33,823 bases of DNA from Alphaproteobacteria bacterium. GTDB lineage: Bacteria > Pseudomonadota > Alphaproteobacteria > UBA2966. Below are positions 19,422 to 27,389 of this stretch, one piece after another. The stretch is from assembly GCA_030740435.1 (NCBI GenBank), contig JASLXG010000088.1, positions 1 through 33,823 on the forward strand, read 5' to 3'. A program made the translations under genes and the position numbers. Numbering within the stretch: the stretch's first letter is position 1; every line of letters starts with the position of its first letter. A model generated the notes under the pieces. It saw only the letters and a list, made by a program, of their open reading frames with translations. It did no database searches and had not been told where the DNA came from.

Positions 19422-20339
19422 TCACTCCACCCGATCCAGTTCACGGTGTCTGAGCGCCACCGGCCAGCCGCCGTGGCGCAAGCGTTGGGCCAGACGCTCG
19501 GCCACGAAGACCGAACGGTGCTGGCCGCCGGTGCAGCCGATGGCCACGGTCAGATAGCTTTTGCCCTCGCGCTGATAATGCGGCAACAAATCACCGATCA
19601 TCTCGCCAAGGCTGGCCATGAAGGGCCCAAAGGCGGCATCGGCGGCGATGAAGGCGGCCACCTCCGGGTCGCGGCCGCTCTGCGGCCGCAGCGTGTCCTG
19701 GTAGTGGGGATTGGTCAGGAAGCGCACATCGAAGACCAGGTCGGCCTCGCGCGGCAATCCCTGGCGGTAGGCGAACGAGGTTAGCGCCACCGTCAGACCG
19801 GGGGTGCGGTCGGGGGCGAAGCGGGCGTCGAGGAACTGGCGCAGCTCGCCAAGCGTCAGCCGCGAGGTGTCGATCACCAGGTCGGCACGTTCGCGCAATG
19901 GCGCCACCAGTTGGCGCTCCAGCTCGATGCCGTCGCTGACCGGGCGGTCGGCGGCCAGGGGGTGACGCCGCCGGGTCTCGGTGAAGCGCCGGCGCAATAT
20001 GTTGTCGTCGCAATCGAGGAACAGCAGCGAGAGCCGCAGGTCGTCGCGGCCCGATGATTCGTCGATCTGGGCCAACAGGCCCTCGGCGCGGAAATCGCGG
20101 GTGCGGCTGTCGATGCCGATGGCCAGCGGCTGGTCGGGCTTCGCCACGGACTCGTCGCCGGGCCACAACAGGCGGCGCAGCAGATATAGCGGCAGGTTGT
20201 CGATGGCCTCGAAGCCGAGGTCCTCCAGCGCCTTCAGCGCCGACGATTTGCCGGCTCCGGAAAGCCCGCTGACCAGCATTACCTGGCGCCGGGCGTCCGT
20301 CTCCGGCGGCACCACGGGCGGCGCCACGGGCGCTGTCAT
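19422..20339 (-). CDS. rapZ: RNase adapter RapZ (P-loop nucleotide-binding protein)
   Basis: This 305-residue member of the RapZ (YvcJ) family has a Walker A motif at residues 25-32 (GLSGAGKS), 'GIDSRTRDF', and the C-terminal 'GCTGGQHRSVFVAE' that marks the family. In E. coli RapZ steers RNase E to the small RNA GlmZ and so controls glucosamine-6-phosphate synthesis; whether the target is the same here is unknown. Its place between hprK and the PTS genes fits alphaproteobacterial gene order. The ATG at 20339 overlaps the hprK stop (ATGA). A Pro/Val-rich tail of about 15 residues precedes the P-loop domain. Confidence 0.93.
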   Translation of the reverse strand: MTAPVAPPVVPPETDARRQVMLVSGLSGAGKSSALKALEDLGFEAIDNLPLYLLRRLLWPGDESVAKPDQPLAIGIDSRTRDFRAEGLLAQIDESSGRDDLRLSLLFLDCDDNILRRRFTETRRRHPLAADRPVSDGIELERQLVAPLRERADLVIDTSRLTLGELRQFLDARFAPDRTPGLTVALTSFAYRQGLPREADLVFDVRFLTNPHYQDTLRPQSGRDPEVAAFIAADAAFGPFMASLGEMIGDLLPHYQREGKSYLTVAIGCTGGQHRSVFVAERLAQRLRHGGWPVALRHRELDRVE

Positions 20340-20761
20340 GATTTCTTTCCGGCCAGGCCGGCGACCGCCAGGCGGATCTTGGCCGGCGTCGAGGCAGCGA
20401 AGGCGGTCAGCCGGTAAAGCGGCAGCGCCACGCCCTCGAAGTCGCGGCTGGCCGCCTCGGGCAGGCGCTCGAGCTCGGCTTCGGGCGCCAGCTCGACCAC
20501 CGCGCCCACCGCCGTTCCGGCACAATGGGGCAGCCGCACGATACCCATGCCGCGCACTTCCAAAAGGCCGCACAAAACCTCGGGCGGTGCCGCATGCAAG
20601 GTGCCGGCGCGGGCTTCCAGCTCGACCTGGTCGTCGGCCACCAGGCAGGCGCCCTGGTCGATCAGCCTGAGCGCCAGATCCGACTTGCCGCTGGCCGAGG
20701 GGCCGCAGAGCAGCACCGCGGTACCGTCGATAGCGACGCAGGTGCCATGGACGAGAACCAT
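20336..20761 (-). CDS. hprK: HPr kinase/phosphorylase, minimal alphaproteobacterial form
   Basis: This protein of about 141 residues contains only the catalytic core of HprK. Walker A is GPSASGKS near residues 20-27, 'VADDQVEL' holds the metal-binding acidic pair, and 'LLEVRGMGIVRLP' matches the core signature. The N-terminal domain of Gram-positive HprK (roughly half the length) is absent, as is usual in Alphaproteobacteria. It should phosphorylate HPr on Ser57. The start is uncertain: the ATG at 20761 gives MVLVHGTCVAIDG, while the frame continues to a TTG at 20797; neither has a good ribosome-binding site. The stop overlaps the rapZ start. Confidence 0.88.
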   Translation of the reverse strand: MVLVHGTCVAIDGTAVLLCGPSASGKSDLALRLIDQGACLVADDQVELEARAGTLHAAPPEVLCGLLEVRGMGIVRLPHCAGTAVGAVVELAPEAELERLPEAASRDFEGVALPLYRLTAFAASTPAKIRLAVAGLAGKKS

Positions 20762-20836
20762 GCCGCGAGGGTGCGCCAGGGCCGGCGCCGGAGTCAATTG
20801 CCGGTCAATCGGGCGGAAAGTTCTTAACCCGCATTA

Positions 20837-22477
20837 TCAAACCGGCAGCTCGACCACGATTCGGGCGCCCACCACCGCGCCCTCGGCGTCATGGCGGTTT
20901 TCGGCCCAGATCGTGCCGCCGTGAGCCTCGACGATCTGGCGCGAGATCGAGAGCCCGAGGCCGGAATGGCGGCCGAAGGCCTCGCCCTCGGGGCGTTCGC
21001 TGTAGAAGCGCTCGAAGACCGCCTCGAGTTTTTCCTCGGGCAGGCCCGGCCCCCGGTCCTCGACCAGCAGGCGCACCCGGTCGTCGCGGCGTTGCAGGCC
21101 GAGCTCGATGACGCTGTCCGGGGGACTGAACGTGAAGGCGTTGTCGAGCAGATTGCGCAGCACCTGGCCGAGACGGCCTTCGAGGCCCGGCACGACGTAG
21201 TCCCCGGGTGCTGTAGCGGCGATGTTCAGATCGATTTCGGGTCGGCCCTCCGTGCGCTCGATTTCGACCAGGGTGCGGGCCAGGGCTTCGAGGTCGACCG
21301 GCGCCGCCTCGGCCCGTGCCAGTTCGGCATCGAGACGCGAGGCGTCGGCGATATCGCCGATCAGGCGGTCGAGGCGCTGCACGTCGTCGGCGATGATGGC
21401 CATCAGGCGCTGCTGCTGGGCCGGCTCGGGGCCCCGTTCCAGGGTCTCGACGGCGCTGCGGATCGAGGTGATGGGGTTGCGCACCTCGTGGGCCACGTCG
21501 GCGGCGAAGGCCTCGATGGCCTCGAGCCGGTCGTAGAGCACCGCCGTCATGTTGCCGAGCACCGCCGAGAGCTCGCCGATCTCGTCGCGCCGGCTCGAGA
21601 AGTCGGGGATGGCGGCGCGCTGGCCGGGCCGGCGGCGCACCATCTCGGCCGCTGCCGCGAGTTGGCGGATGGGCCTGACGATGGTGCCGGCCAGATAGAG
21701 CGAGAGCAGTACCGTCACCCCCAGCGCCAGCGCGAAGACCTGGCCGATGGCCAGTTGCAGCTGGCGCACGCTTTGCTGGATGTCGGCGCCACCGGCCGTC
21801 AGCACCAGCGCGCCGAGCACCCGCTTGAAGCGCTGCACCGGCATGGCGACGCTGACGATGAGGCCGCCGTCCTGGGTTTCGCGCACGCTTGAGGCGGCGT
21901 GGCCGGCCAGGGCGTGCCCCAGTTCCTCGCTATAAAGGGCGCGCAATTCGAGCTGTTCGCGGTAGGGCGGGTAGCTTTCCCAGCCCGGCATGGTGCGGGT
22001 CAACCATTCAGCCCAGCGGGCCAGGAATTCGAGCGCCGGCAAGTCGCCGCCGGGCAGCGGTAGCGGCAACATCTCGACCCGGCGCCCGGCGGCACCCAGG
22101 CGGCGACTGTCGGCCATCACCAGGGCGCGGCTATCAAAGAGCAGCGCCCTGGTTCGCTGCGTCCTCACCAGACGGCGCAAGAATTCCGCCGATAGCGCGG
22201 CATCGAGGCGGCGCCCGCCGGGCGGCCCGGCCACGGCCCCGGCCCCGATGGCGCCGGCGATGATGCCACTTTCGATCTCCAGGGCGGCGATCTTGGCCTC
22301 GATCAGGCCCTCGCGGTATTGGTCGAGAAACAACAAGCCGCCGAGCAGGATGCCCAGCGCCAGCACGTTGATGCCGAGGATGCGCAGCGTCAGCCGCGAG
22401 AGCCGGCGTTCGTGCCACTTTTGCACCTTGGGCAGCGGCGTCGCTGTCGTTGCCTGGCCCTCGCTTGGCTGCTCCAT
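20837..22477 (-). CDS. chvG: Sensor histidine kinase ChvG
   Basis: This 546-residue inner-membrane kinase has a membrane segment at about residues 30-51, a periplasmic sensor domain to about 245, and a second membrane segment at about 246-268. HAMP, a HisKA domain with phospho-accepting His330 in 'VAHEVRNPITS', and a HATPase_c domain with N box 'LRNLLDNAFTFS', 'VEDRGPGLP' and 'HSGLGLSIS' follow. It pairs with the chvI product just upstream. ChvG/ExoS-ChvI in Alphaproteobacteria senses acid and envelope stress. The ATG at 22477 gives the usual basic N-terminus; no strong ribosome-binding site is seen. A 34-base inverted repeat lies in the leader between chvI and this start. Confidence 0.9.
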   Translation of the reverse strand: MEQPSEGQATTATPLPKVQKWHERRLSRLTLRILGINVLALGILLGGLLFLDQYREGLIEAKIAALEIESGIIAGAIGAGAVAGPPGGRRLDAALSAEFLRRLVRTQRTRALLFDSRALVMADSRRLGAAGRRVEMLPLPLPGGDLPALEFLARWAEWLTRTMPGWESYPPYREQLELRALYSEELGHALAGHAASSVRETQDGGLIVSVAMPVQRFKRVLGALVLTAGGADIQQSVRQLQLAIGQVFALALGVTVLLSLYLAGTIVRPIRQLAAAAEMVRRRPGQRAAIPDFSSRRDEIGELSAVLGNMTAVLYDRLEAIEAFAADVAHEVRNPITSIRSAVETLERGPEPAQQQRLMAIIADDVQRLDRLIGDIADASRLDAELARAEAAPVDLEALARTLVEIERTEGRPEIDLNIAATAPGDYVVPGLEGRLGQVLRNLLDNAFTFSPPDSVIELGLQRRDDRVRLLVEDRGPGLPEEKLEAVFERFYSERPEGEAFGRHSGLGLSISRQIVEAHGGTIWAENRHDAEGAVVGARIVVELPV

Positions 22478-22493
22478 GTTATTAATTGGACTT

Positions 22494-22584
22494 CGCCCGG
22501 CCGCCCGCTCCCCCTCCCAACCAGCCACAGGTTACCACAGGGATTATTGATGGCTGGTTGGGAGCGGCAGCGGGCGGCCGGGCG
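22494..22584. repeat. 34-base inverted repeat between chvI and chvG
   Basis: Bases 22494-22527 are the reverse complement of 22551-22584 with two mismatches, separated by 23 bases. Each arm holds CGCCCGGCCGCCCGCT and TCCCAACCAGCCA in its reading. The RNA would fold into a very stable hairpin between the chvI stop (22598) and the chvG start (22477). No U tract follows, so it is not a typical terminator; it may protect or separate the two messages, or be a REP-like element. Confidence 0.8.
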
Positions 22585-22597
22585 ATCCTCGCAAGCA

Positions 22598-23296
22598 TCA
22601 GACCTCGCGGTAACGGTAGCCGACGCCGTAAAGCGTTTCGATGTTGGCGAATTCGGCATCGACTTCGCGCAACTTGCGACGCAGGCGCTTGATGTGGCTG
22701 TCGATGGTGCGGTCGTCGACGTAGACGTTGTCCTGGTAGGCCACGTCCATCAACTGGTCGCGGCTCTTGACGTGCCCCGGGCGCTGGGCCAGGGCCGTCA
22801 GGACCAGGAATTCGGTCACCGTCAGGCGCACCGGCTGGCCCCGCCAGGTGCAGAGATGCCGGGCCGGGTCGAGGGTGAGGTCGCCGCGCACCACGGCCTT
22901 TTCGGCAGCCTCGAGGTCGTCGGCCTGGGCCGCCTCGGCGCGGCGCAGCAGGGCCCGGATGCGTTCGATCAAGAGGCGCAGCGAGAAGGGTTTGCGGATG
23001 TAGTCGTCGGCCCCCATCTTGAGGCCCAGCACCTCGTCAAGCTCGTCGTCCTTGGAGGTGAGAAAGATCGCCGGCACGTCGCTGTGGCGGCGCAGCCGGG
23101 TCAAAAGTTCCATGCCGTCGAGGCGCGGCATCTTGATATCGAGCACCACCAGGTCGACCGGCTGGGCGCCCAGGCCGCGCAAGGCCTCGGCGCCGTCATG
23201 GTAGCTGCGCACCCGAAAACCCTCGGCCTCCAGCGCCATGGCCAGCGAGGCCAACAGGTTGCGGTCGTCATCGACCAGGGCGATGGTTGCGCTCAT
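22598..23296 (-). CDS. chvI: Response regulator ChvI
   Basis: This 232-residue OmpR/PhoB-type regulator has an N-terminal receiver domain with the acidic pocket Asp10/Asp11, phospho-accepting Asp53 (VLDIKMP), Thr80 and Lys102 (RKPF). A C-terminal winged-helix DNA-binding domain ('[19 protein letters not shown]', '[10 protein letters not shown]') follows. The motifs and the neighbouring chvG identify it as ChvI, the envelope-stress regulator. AGGAGG lies 10 bases before the ATG at 23296, which fixes the start; that same site can pair in a small hairpin. It is the first gene of the long minus-strand cluster. The upstream promoter region is partly occupied by a mobile-element remnant from 23374. 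Confidence 0.93.
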   Translation of the reverse strand: MSATIALVDDDRNLLASLAMALEAEGFRVRSYHDGAEALRGLGAQPVDLVVLDIKMPRLDGMELLTRLRRHSDVPAIFLTSKDDELDEVLGLKMGADDYIRKPFSLRLLIERIRALLRRAEAAQADDLEAAEKAVVRGDLTLDPARHLCTWRGQPVRLTVTEFLVLTALAQRPGHVKSRDQLMDVAYQDNVYVDDRTIDSHIKRLRRKLREVDAEFANIETLYGVGYRYREV

Positions 23297-23305
23297 GACG
23301 GATTT

Positions 23306-23321
23306 GCCTCCTGGGGGAGGC
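23306..23321 (-). promoter_or_regulatory. chvI: Hairpin covering the chvI ribosome-binding site
   Basis: On minus-strand RNA, GCCUCC (23321-23316) pairs with GGAGGC (23311-23306) around the four-base loop CCCA. The second arm contains most of the AGGAGG Shine-Dalgarno for chvI. Six G-C-rich pairs so close to the start codon could limit translation. Confidence 0.5.
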
Positions 23322-23379
23322 GATTCTAGGCCGCCGTCGGCGTTGTGCCAAACGCCAATCGTGCAGGTGGTTACTAGAG

Positions 23380-23391
23380 CCGCATTTCTCA
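23380..23391 (+). repeat. Short terminal-type motif CCGCATTTCTCA, copy 1
   Basis: CCGCATTTCTCA occurs here directly before the presumed 5' end of the intron remnant. The inverted copy is at 23876-23887 and a third, direct copy is at 33629-33641 within CCCGCATTTCTCA. It may be the end of an insertion element interrupted by the intron. Family unknown. Confidence 0.5.
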
Positions 23392-23880
23392 GTGCGCCCC
23401 GACGGCGCATGTCACCGGTGGAGGAAGGATCCACCCGAGCAGTAGTCGGTTTGACTTGGTAGCCGGCAGGCGGTTTCGTTGGGCAACCAACGCGGGGCCG
23501 AAGCCCTGCGACAAAGGCCGCCTAGGGCGGTTGAGCGAGCTTGCGGGCCGTAATTAGAGTGAGGCCTGAGCAGGCCTCGAAAGTGAAGTCGTGGACGCCG
23601 ACCCGCCTGAGATTCGGGGAAGGCCGCGCGGGACGGGGAAGCAAACCGACGAGGGCACCCGTTCCGGTCCACCGGGATAGTTGGCACGGCACGCAGGCGG
23701 GCACAAAGGGTGATGGGGCGGCTGGGCTTGGCCTTGAGCGAAGCCAAAAACGACGGTCGTGAACGCCCGGCAGGGAAGCTTCGACTTCCTCGGCTATACG
23801 TTCGGCCCGCACCGCTATCGCAAGGATGGCCATTGGTATCTTGGCGCCAGTCCGTCGACGCAGGCCGGGACCCAATGAGA
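23392..23880 (+). pseudogene. Group II intron remnant: 5' ribozyme-like part joined to a broken reverse transcriptase fragment
   Basis: The stretch beginning GTGCGCCCC at 23392 and running to about 23640 reads like the 5' domain of a bacterial group II intron. It is GC-rich and structured, with no credible protein. From 23713 a reverse-transcriptase/maturase C-terminal piece appears: MGRLGLALSEAK, then after a frameshift in a run of five A residues near 23750, 'TTVVNARQGSFDFLGYTFGP' followed by 'HRYRKDGHWYLGAS'. These match the conserved maturase pattern 'ESFDFLGYTFGP'. A complete intron of this type is about 2 kb; here it is under 0.5 kb, so most of the enzyme and the 3' ribozyme domains are missing. 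The last codons, after about 23850, belong to a separate repeat end. It is dead as a mobile element. Confidence 0.6.
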
Positions 23881-23890
23881 AATGCGGGCT
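23853..23890 (-). repeat. Repeat-element end, copy 2 (shared with the window's right end)
   Basis: Read on the minus strand from 23890, AGCCCGCATTTCTCA is followed by GGGTC and GGCCTGCG at the same spacing as in the plus-strand copy at 33627-33660. The match is 15 bases exact, then two interrupted blocks. It forms an inverted partner of the short motif at 23380-23391 across the intron remnant. Confidence 0.6.
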
Positions 23891-25151
23891 AATGCCAATG
23901 CTGTTCACTTTGCGATCGTGATATGATTGGCGTAGGCGATTCGGGGCGATGGCGGCGCGTTGGACTGACGGTATCGGATGGGGAATTTGCCCACCTTTCT
24001 CTTGACGGCGCGGGGATTTCTGCGGCCTCGGTTGGAGACCACGCGCTCTTCGAGGATCTCCGCCAGCACGGCCTCATGGAAGGCGAGCCTATGCTGAGGG
24101 GGGAATAGCGGTCTCGATCTCCCAGCGTTCCTGGTGGAGCGCCGCCAGCTCCCGTGCCGGGGCTTCGGCCGGATCGGTGATGGTGGTGATCAGGCGGTAG
24201 AGGGGCTCGGCCCCGGCGATGCCCTTCAGGCGGTACTCGATCACCCGCACCAGCCGCCCCTGACGGTCCTGGCGGCGATCCTTGGCCGAGGCATAGATGG
24301 TGCTCAGATAGGAACCGTCGGAGAGCCGTTGCTGGCAGGGTGGGATTTGGTTCTTCTCAACCCGCCAGAGCAGCGCTGCCCCCGTCGCCGCGGCCTGGCT
24401 CCAGAGCGCGAAGCTGAAGAAACCGCGATCCGCCAAGCACAACATGTTCGGCTTGAGACGCTCCACCACGGCCTGGGCCAGGGTCTGCTCGCCGCTGGTG
24501 TAGGCGCCCAACTCGGCCCCGAAAAGAACGTGGCTGCCGGTTTTCACCAGGCAGACGAAGCGGAGTTGCGGATAGGCGCTACGCCCGCGCGAGGCACCCG
24601 GACGTCCGAAGGCAGCCACGTTGGCTGCCTCATTGGCCACTTCCTGGGTGCTGCCGTCGATGCTCACCAAGCGCCAGTCTCCATACCACGCCCCTTTCGT
24701 CTCTCGCTGCGCCAGCGGCCCAACGGCTTGCTGGTACAACTGCTTGACCGGCTCCACACCGAGCCGGCTGCGGGCCTGGGAAATCCCCGACTTACCGGCC
24801 ACCGGAACAACCCCAAACGACCACGAGGGCCAGCGCAAGCCCTCCAAAAGACAGCGCAGAACCTCGCCGTAGGAAGCCTCCGCGTAGAGCGCCAGGGCGA
24901 TGACGTAGTACATCATCACCGGCGCCGGAAGCTGCCGCTCCCGCAGACTGGCCCGACCCGTTCGTTCGAGAACCCCGTCAATCAAGTGCCGGGGAAAAGT
25001 CTTGGTGATGACCCCGAGGCTGATGTGGTCCGAAATCCGACTCCCTGCAGGCAATTTGGCCACTGTCCGTGCCATGTCATCCCTTTTATATGGTGGTCAG
25101 AGGGATGCAGTATACCATATCTTGTGTTGAGATGAACAGTATTGGCGCTAG
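23889..25151 (-). mobile_element. IS4-family insertion sequence, decayed
   Basis: The ends are imperfect inverted repeats. Reading inward, the left end is CTAATGCCAATGCTGTTCA and the right end is CTAGCGCCAATACTGTTCA, differing by three transitions. The inner core, GCCAATRCTGTTCA, bounds 23894-25146. The element carries one transposase gene on the minus strand that is broken (see next entry). Its left end touches the repeat end at 23890 and its right end touches the stop codon of the threonine synthase gene. No clean target duplication directly at these ends was found. Confidence 0.75.
23905..25075 (-). pseudogene. IS4-family transposase, internal deletion plus frameshift
   Basis: The N-terminal 328 residues are readable from the ATG at 25075 and carry two DDE Asp residues in 'SIDGSTQEV' and 'CLADRGFFS' and the Glu in 'ERWEIET'. 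Directly after 'ERWEIET' comes 'AIPPSA' and a stop. In the next frame the C-terminus continues as 'LAFHEAVLAEILEERVV', 'GRRNPRAVKRKVGKFPIR' and ends at TGA 23905-23907. In relatives of this IS these C-terminal motifs are separated from 'RWEIE' by some 70-80 residues including the Lys of the YREK signature, as I recall the family. So a block was deleted and the frame shifted by one base near 24085. It cannot make active transposase but its ends might still be moved by a related enzyme. Confidence 0.8.
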
Positions 25152-26398
25152 AGCCTCGTTACAGCCTCGAAATCGATTTGCTGCGTCAAATCGAGCTGCT
25201 CGCCGGCCGCCGGCATGGGGTATTTGAGACCGCTGCCGCAATTATAGAGAACCACCCGATCGCTGACATTAACCAGGCCTTCGGCCAAGGCCTTCTCGAG
25301 GGCCGCTACGGTAGCCGCGCCCTCGGGACAGAGCAGTAATCCGTCTTCCCGGGCGGCCGCCCCTTGCGCCGCTTCGATGTCGGCATCGTCGACGGCGATG
25401 GCGAAGCCGCCGCTTTCGCGCACCGCCCGCAAGATAAGAAAATCGCCAATCGCCGCCGGCACGCGGATGCCGCTGGCCACGGTCTGGGCCTGGGGCCAGA
25501 GCTCGGCGTGTTCGCTGCCTTCCTCGAAGGCCTTGACGATGGGCGCGCAGCCGCTGGCCTGCACCGCCACCATGCGGGGCCGATGGCCGTCGATCCAACC
25601 CAGTTCGCCAAGTTCGGCGAAGGCCTTCCACATGCCGATCAGGCCGGTGCCGCCACCGGTGGGATAGAAGATCACGTCGGGCAACTGCCAGCCCAACTGT
25701 TCCGCCAGTTCCAGCCCCATGGTCTTCTTGCCCTCGATGCGGTAGGGCTCCTTCAACGTCGAGACGTCGAACCAGCCCGCGGGCTCACGCCCAAGGCCGA
25801 CGATCTTGCCGCAGTCGTTGATCAGGCCGTTGACGCGGAAGAGCCTGGCACCCTGCAGCGCGATTTCGCGCAAATTGACCTCCGGCGTGTCGTCGGGACA
25901 GAAGACGAAGGTCTCCAGGCCGGCCCGGCTGCCATAGGCCGCCAGGGCCGCGCCGGCGTTGCCGTTGCTCGGCATGGCGGCGCGCTTCACCCCCAGTTCC
26001 TTGGCCATGCTGACGGCCACGGCCAGGCCCCGGGCTTTAAAGGATCCCGTGGGCAAACGCCCCTCGTCCTTGACCAGGATCTCGCCGCCGCCCAGCCGGC
26101 GGCTCAGTCCCGGCAGCGTCACCAGCGGCGTCATGCTCTCGCCCAAGCTGACGATATTGGCGCACGACCGCAGCGGCAGGAACTCACGGTAACGCCACAA
26201 ATCCGGCGCCCGGCGTTCGAGGTCTTGCGGCTTGAGCGCCCGGCCCAGCGCTTCGAGATCGTAGCGCACCAGCAGCGGCCAGCCCTGGGGCGAAAGTTGG
26301 TGCAGGCGGTCGGCCGGCAGGCGTTCACCCGTCATGCCGCATTCGAGATGGCTGACGAAAGTGGGGCGTTCCTCGGTCAGGTTGTCGGCGAAGGCCAA
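25148..26398 (-). CDS. thrC: Threonine synthase
   Basis: This 416-residue PLP enzyme converts O-phosphohomoserine to threonine. PLP-binding Lys121 lies in 'LPTGSFKARG', the phosphate-binding 'PTGGGTGLIG' follows near residue 245, and 'PSNGNAGAALAAYGSRAG' is the typical substrate loop. Length and the N-terminal region fit the shorter plant/archaeal-like class II/III threonine synthase rather than E. coli ThrC. Related fold-type II enzymes (threonine dehydratase, cysteate synthase) are less likely alternatives. The start is TTG at 26398, supported by GGGAGG nine bases upstream; the next in-frame ATG would remove conserved sequence. The stop codon (25148-25150) lies at the outer edge of the IS4 end, so the last codon or two may have been altered by that insertion. 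Confidence 0.85.
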   Translation of the reverse strand: MAFADNLTEERPTFVSHLECGMTGERLPADRLHQLSPQGWPLLVRYDLEALGRALKPQDLERRAPDLWRYREFLPLRSCANIVSLGESMTPLVTLPGLSRRLGGGEILVKDEGRLPTGSFKARGLAVAVSMAKELGVKRAAMPSNGNAGAALAAYGSRAGLETFVFCPDDTPEVNLREIALQGARLFRVNGLINDCGKIVGLGREPAGWFDVSTLKEPYRIEGKKTMGLELAEQLGWQLPDVIFYPTGGGTGLIGMWKAFAELGELGWIDGHRPRMVAVQASGCAPIVKAFEEGSEHAELWPQAQTVASGIRVPAAIGDFLILRAVRESGGFAIAVDDADIEAAQGAAAREDGLLLCPEGAATVAALEKALAEGLVNVSDRVVLYNCGSGLKYPMPAAGEQLDLTQQIDFEAVTRL

Positions 26399-26532
26399 GA
26401 CCTGTGTCCTCCCGGATTAGTGGCTGGGGCGAGGCGAGGACCGATTGATATAGCGTCGGGACGGCCGCTGCAATCCTCGCGAGCCCCATTGACGGGCGCC
26501 GTCAGATGGGTATGACTGGCGGGCGCTGCCTC

Positions 26533-27360
26533 ATGACGTATTACGCTACATATTTCGCCCGCCGGGCCGCTTGGGCCGGCTTGTTGGCCGCCCTCTTCTG
26601 GCTGCTGGCCTGGCCTGGCGGCAGTTCCGCCCGGGCGGCTGAAGGCTACCGCCTGGAGATGGATTATGAACTCTATATCGGCGGTTTCCTGTTGGGCCGG
26701 GCCGGCTTCCAGTTGCAGCTCGGCACCCGCGACTACCGCATCGACGCCCAGGGCCGTTCCGAAGGCCTGATCGATCGCATCGTCGGCTTTCGCAGCCAGG
26801 CCTCGTCCCAGGGCCAGGTGCTCGAGGGCCGGCCGCTGCCGACGCTCCATCGCCAGGACAACAGCTGGTTCGGCGAGCCGCGCAGCGTGCGCCTGGGCTT
26901 CGCCGCCGCCGGCCCCCAGCGCATCGAGGTGCTGCCCGAGGCCGCCGACGACGACCGCCAGCCGGTGCCCGGCGATCTCTTGGGCGGCAGCATAGACCCG
27001 CTGAGCGCCGCCCTGCTGGCCGGCATCGAAGTGGCGCCGGAGGGCGCTGCCACGCCGTGCCGCTTCGTGCTGCCCATCTTCGACGGCCGCCGGCGCTACG
27101 ACATTACTTTCAAGCCCGAGCGCTGGGAAAGCATCGAGGGACCCTTTTTCAAGGGCCGGGCCCGGCGCTGTTCGGCTCTCACCCGCCGCATTGCCGGTTT
27201 TTCCCGGAACCCCTGGCTGCCGCGCACCGAGGAGCCGGAGGCCGGCCACGTCTGGTTTGCCCGCCTGGCGCCGGCAACGCTGCCCATCGTGGTCCGCCTG
27301 GAAGCCGACATCGGGCTGGGATCGCTGGTCGTCCACTTGGTTCGCTTTGCCCGGAAATAA
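26533..27360 (+). CDS. DUF3108 exported protein
   Basis: This protein of about 275 residues has a hydrophobic signal segment (WAGLLAALFWLLAW) followed by 'SSARAAEG', a likely signal-peptidase site, so it should be exported. The mature part begins 'YRLEMDYELYIGGFLLGRAGF', then 'RSEGLIDRIVGFRSQASSQG' and, near the middle, 'SIDPLSAALLAG', which are typical of the DUF3108 family (PF11306). No catalytic motif is visible; the family function is not known, and a beta-rich periplasmic fold is expected. In-frame ATGs at 26506 and 26512 lie upstream; I prefer 26533 because it gives a normal signal-peptide n-region. The preceding 134-base gap from the divergent thrC gene shows no clear promoter. Confidence 0.75.
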   Translation: MTYYATYFARRAAWAGLLAALFWLLAWPGGSSARAAEGYRLEMDYELYIGGFLLGRAGFQLQLGTRDYRIDAQGRSEGLIDRIVGFRSQASSQGQVLEGRPLPTLHRQDNSWFGEPRSVRLGFAAAGPQRIEVLPEAADDDRQPVPGDLLGGSIDPLSAALLAGIEVAPEGAATPCRFVLPIFDGRRRYDITFKPERWESIEGPFFKGRARRCSALTRRIAGFSRNPWLPRTEEPEAGHVWFARLAPATLPIVVRLEADIGLGSLVVHLVRFARK

Positions 27361-27389
27361 CCGGGATCAACCAAGAGCGCGTTGCCGGA

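Noticed and set aside
23522-23908. 128-codon minus-strand frame across the intron remnant
   Set aside because: It crosses a repeat end and the antisense of the maturase fragment, and its 'SPHFS' part is only the translated repeat, also seen in the frame at 33609.
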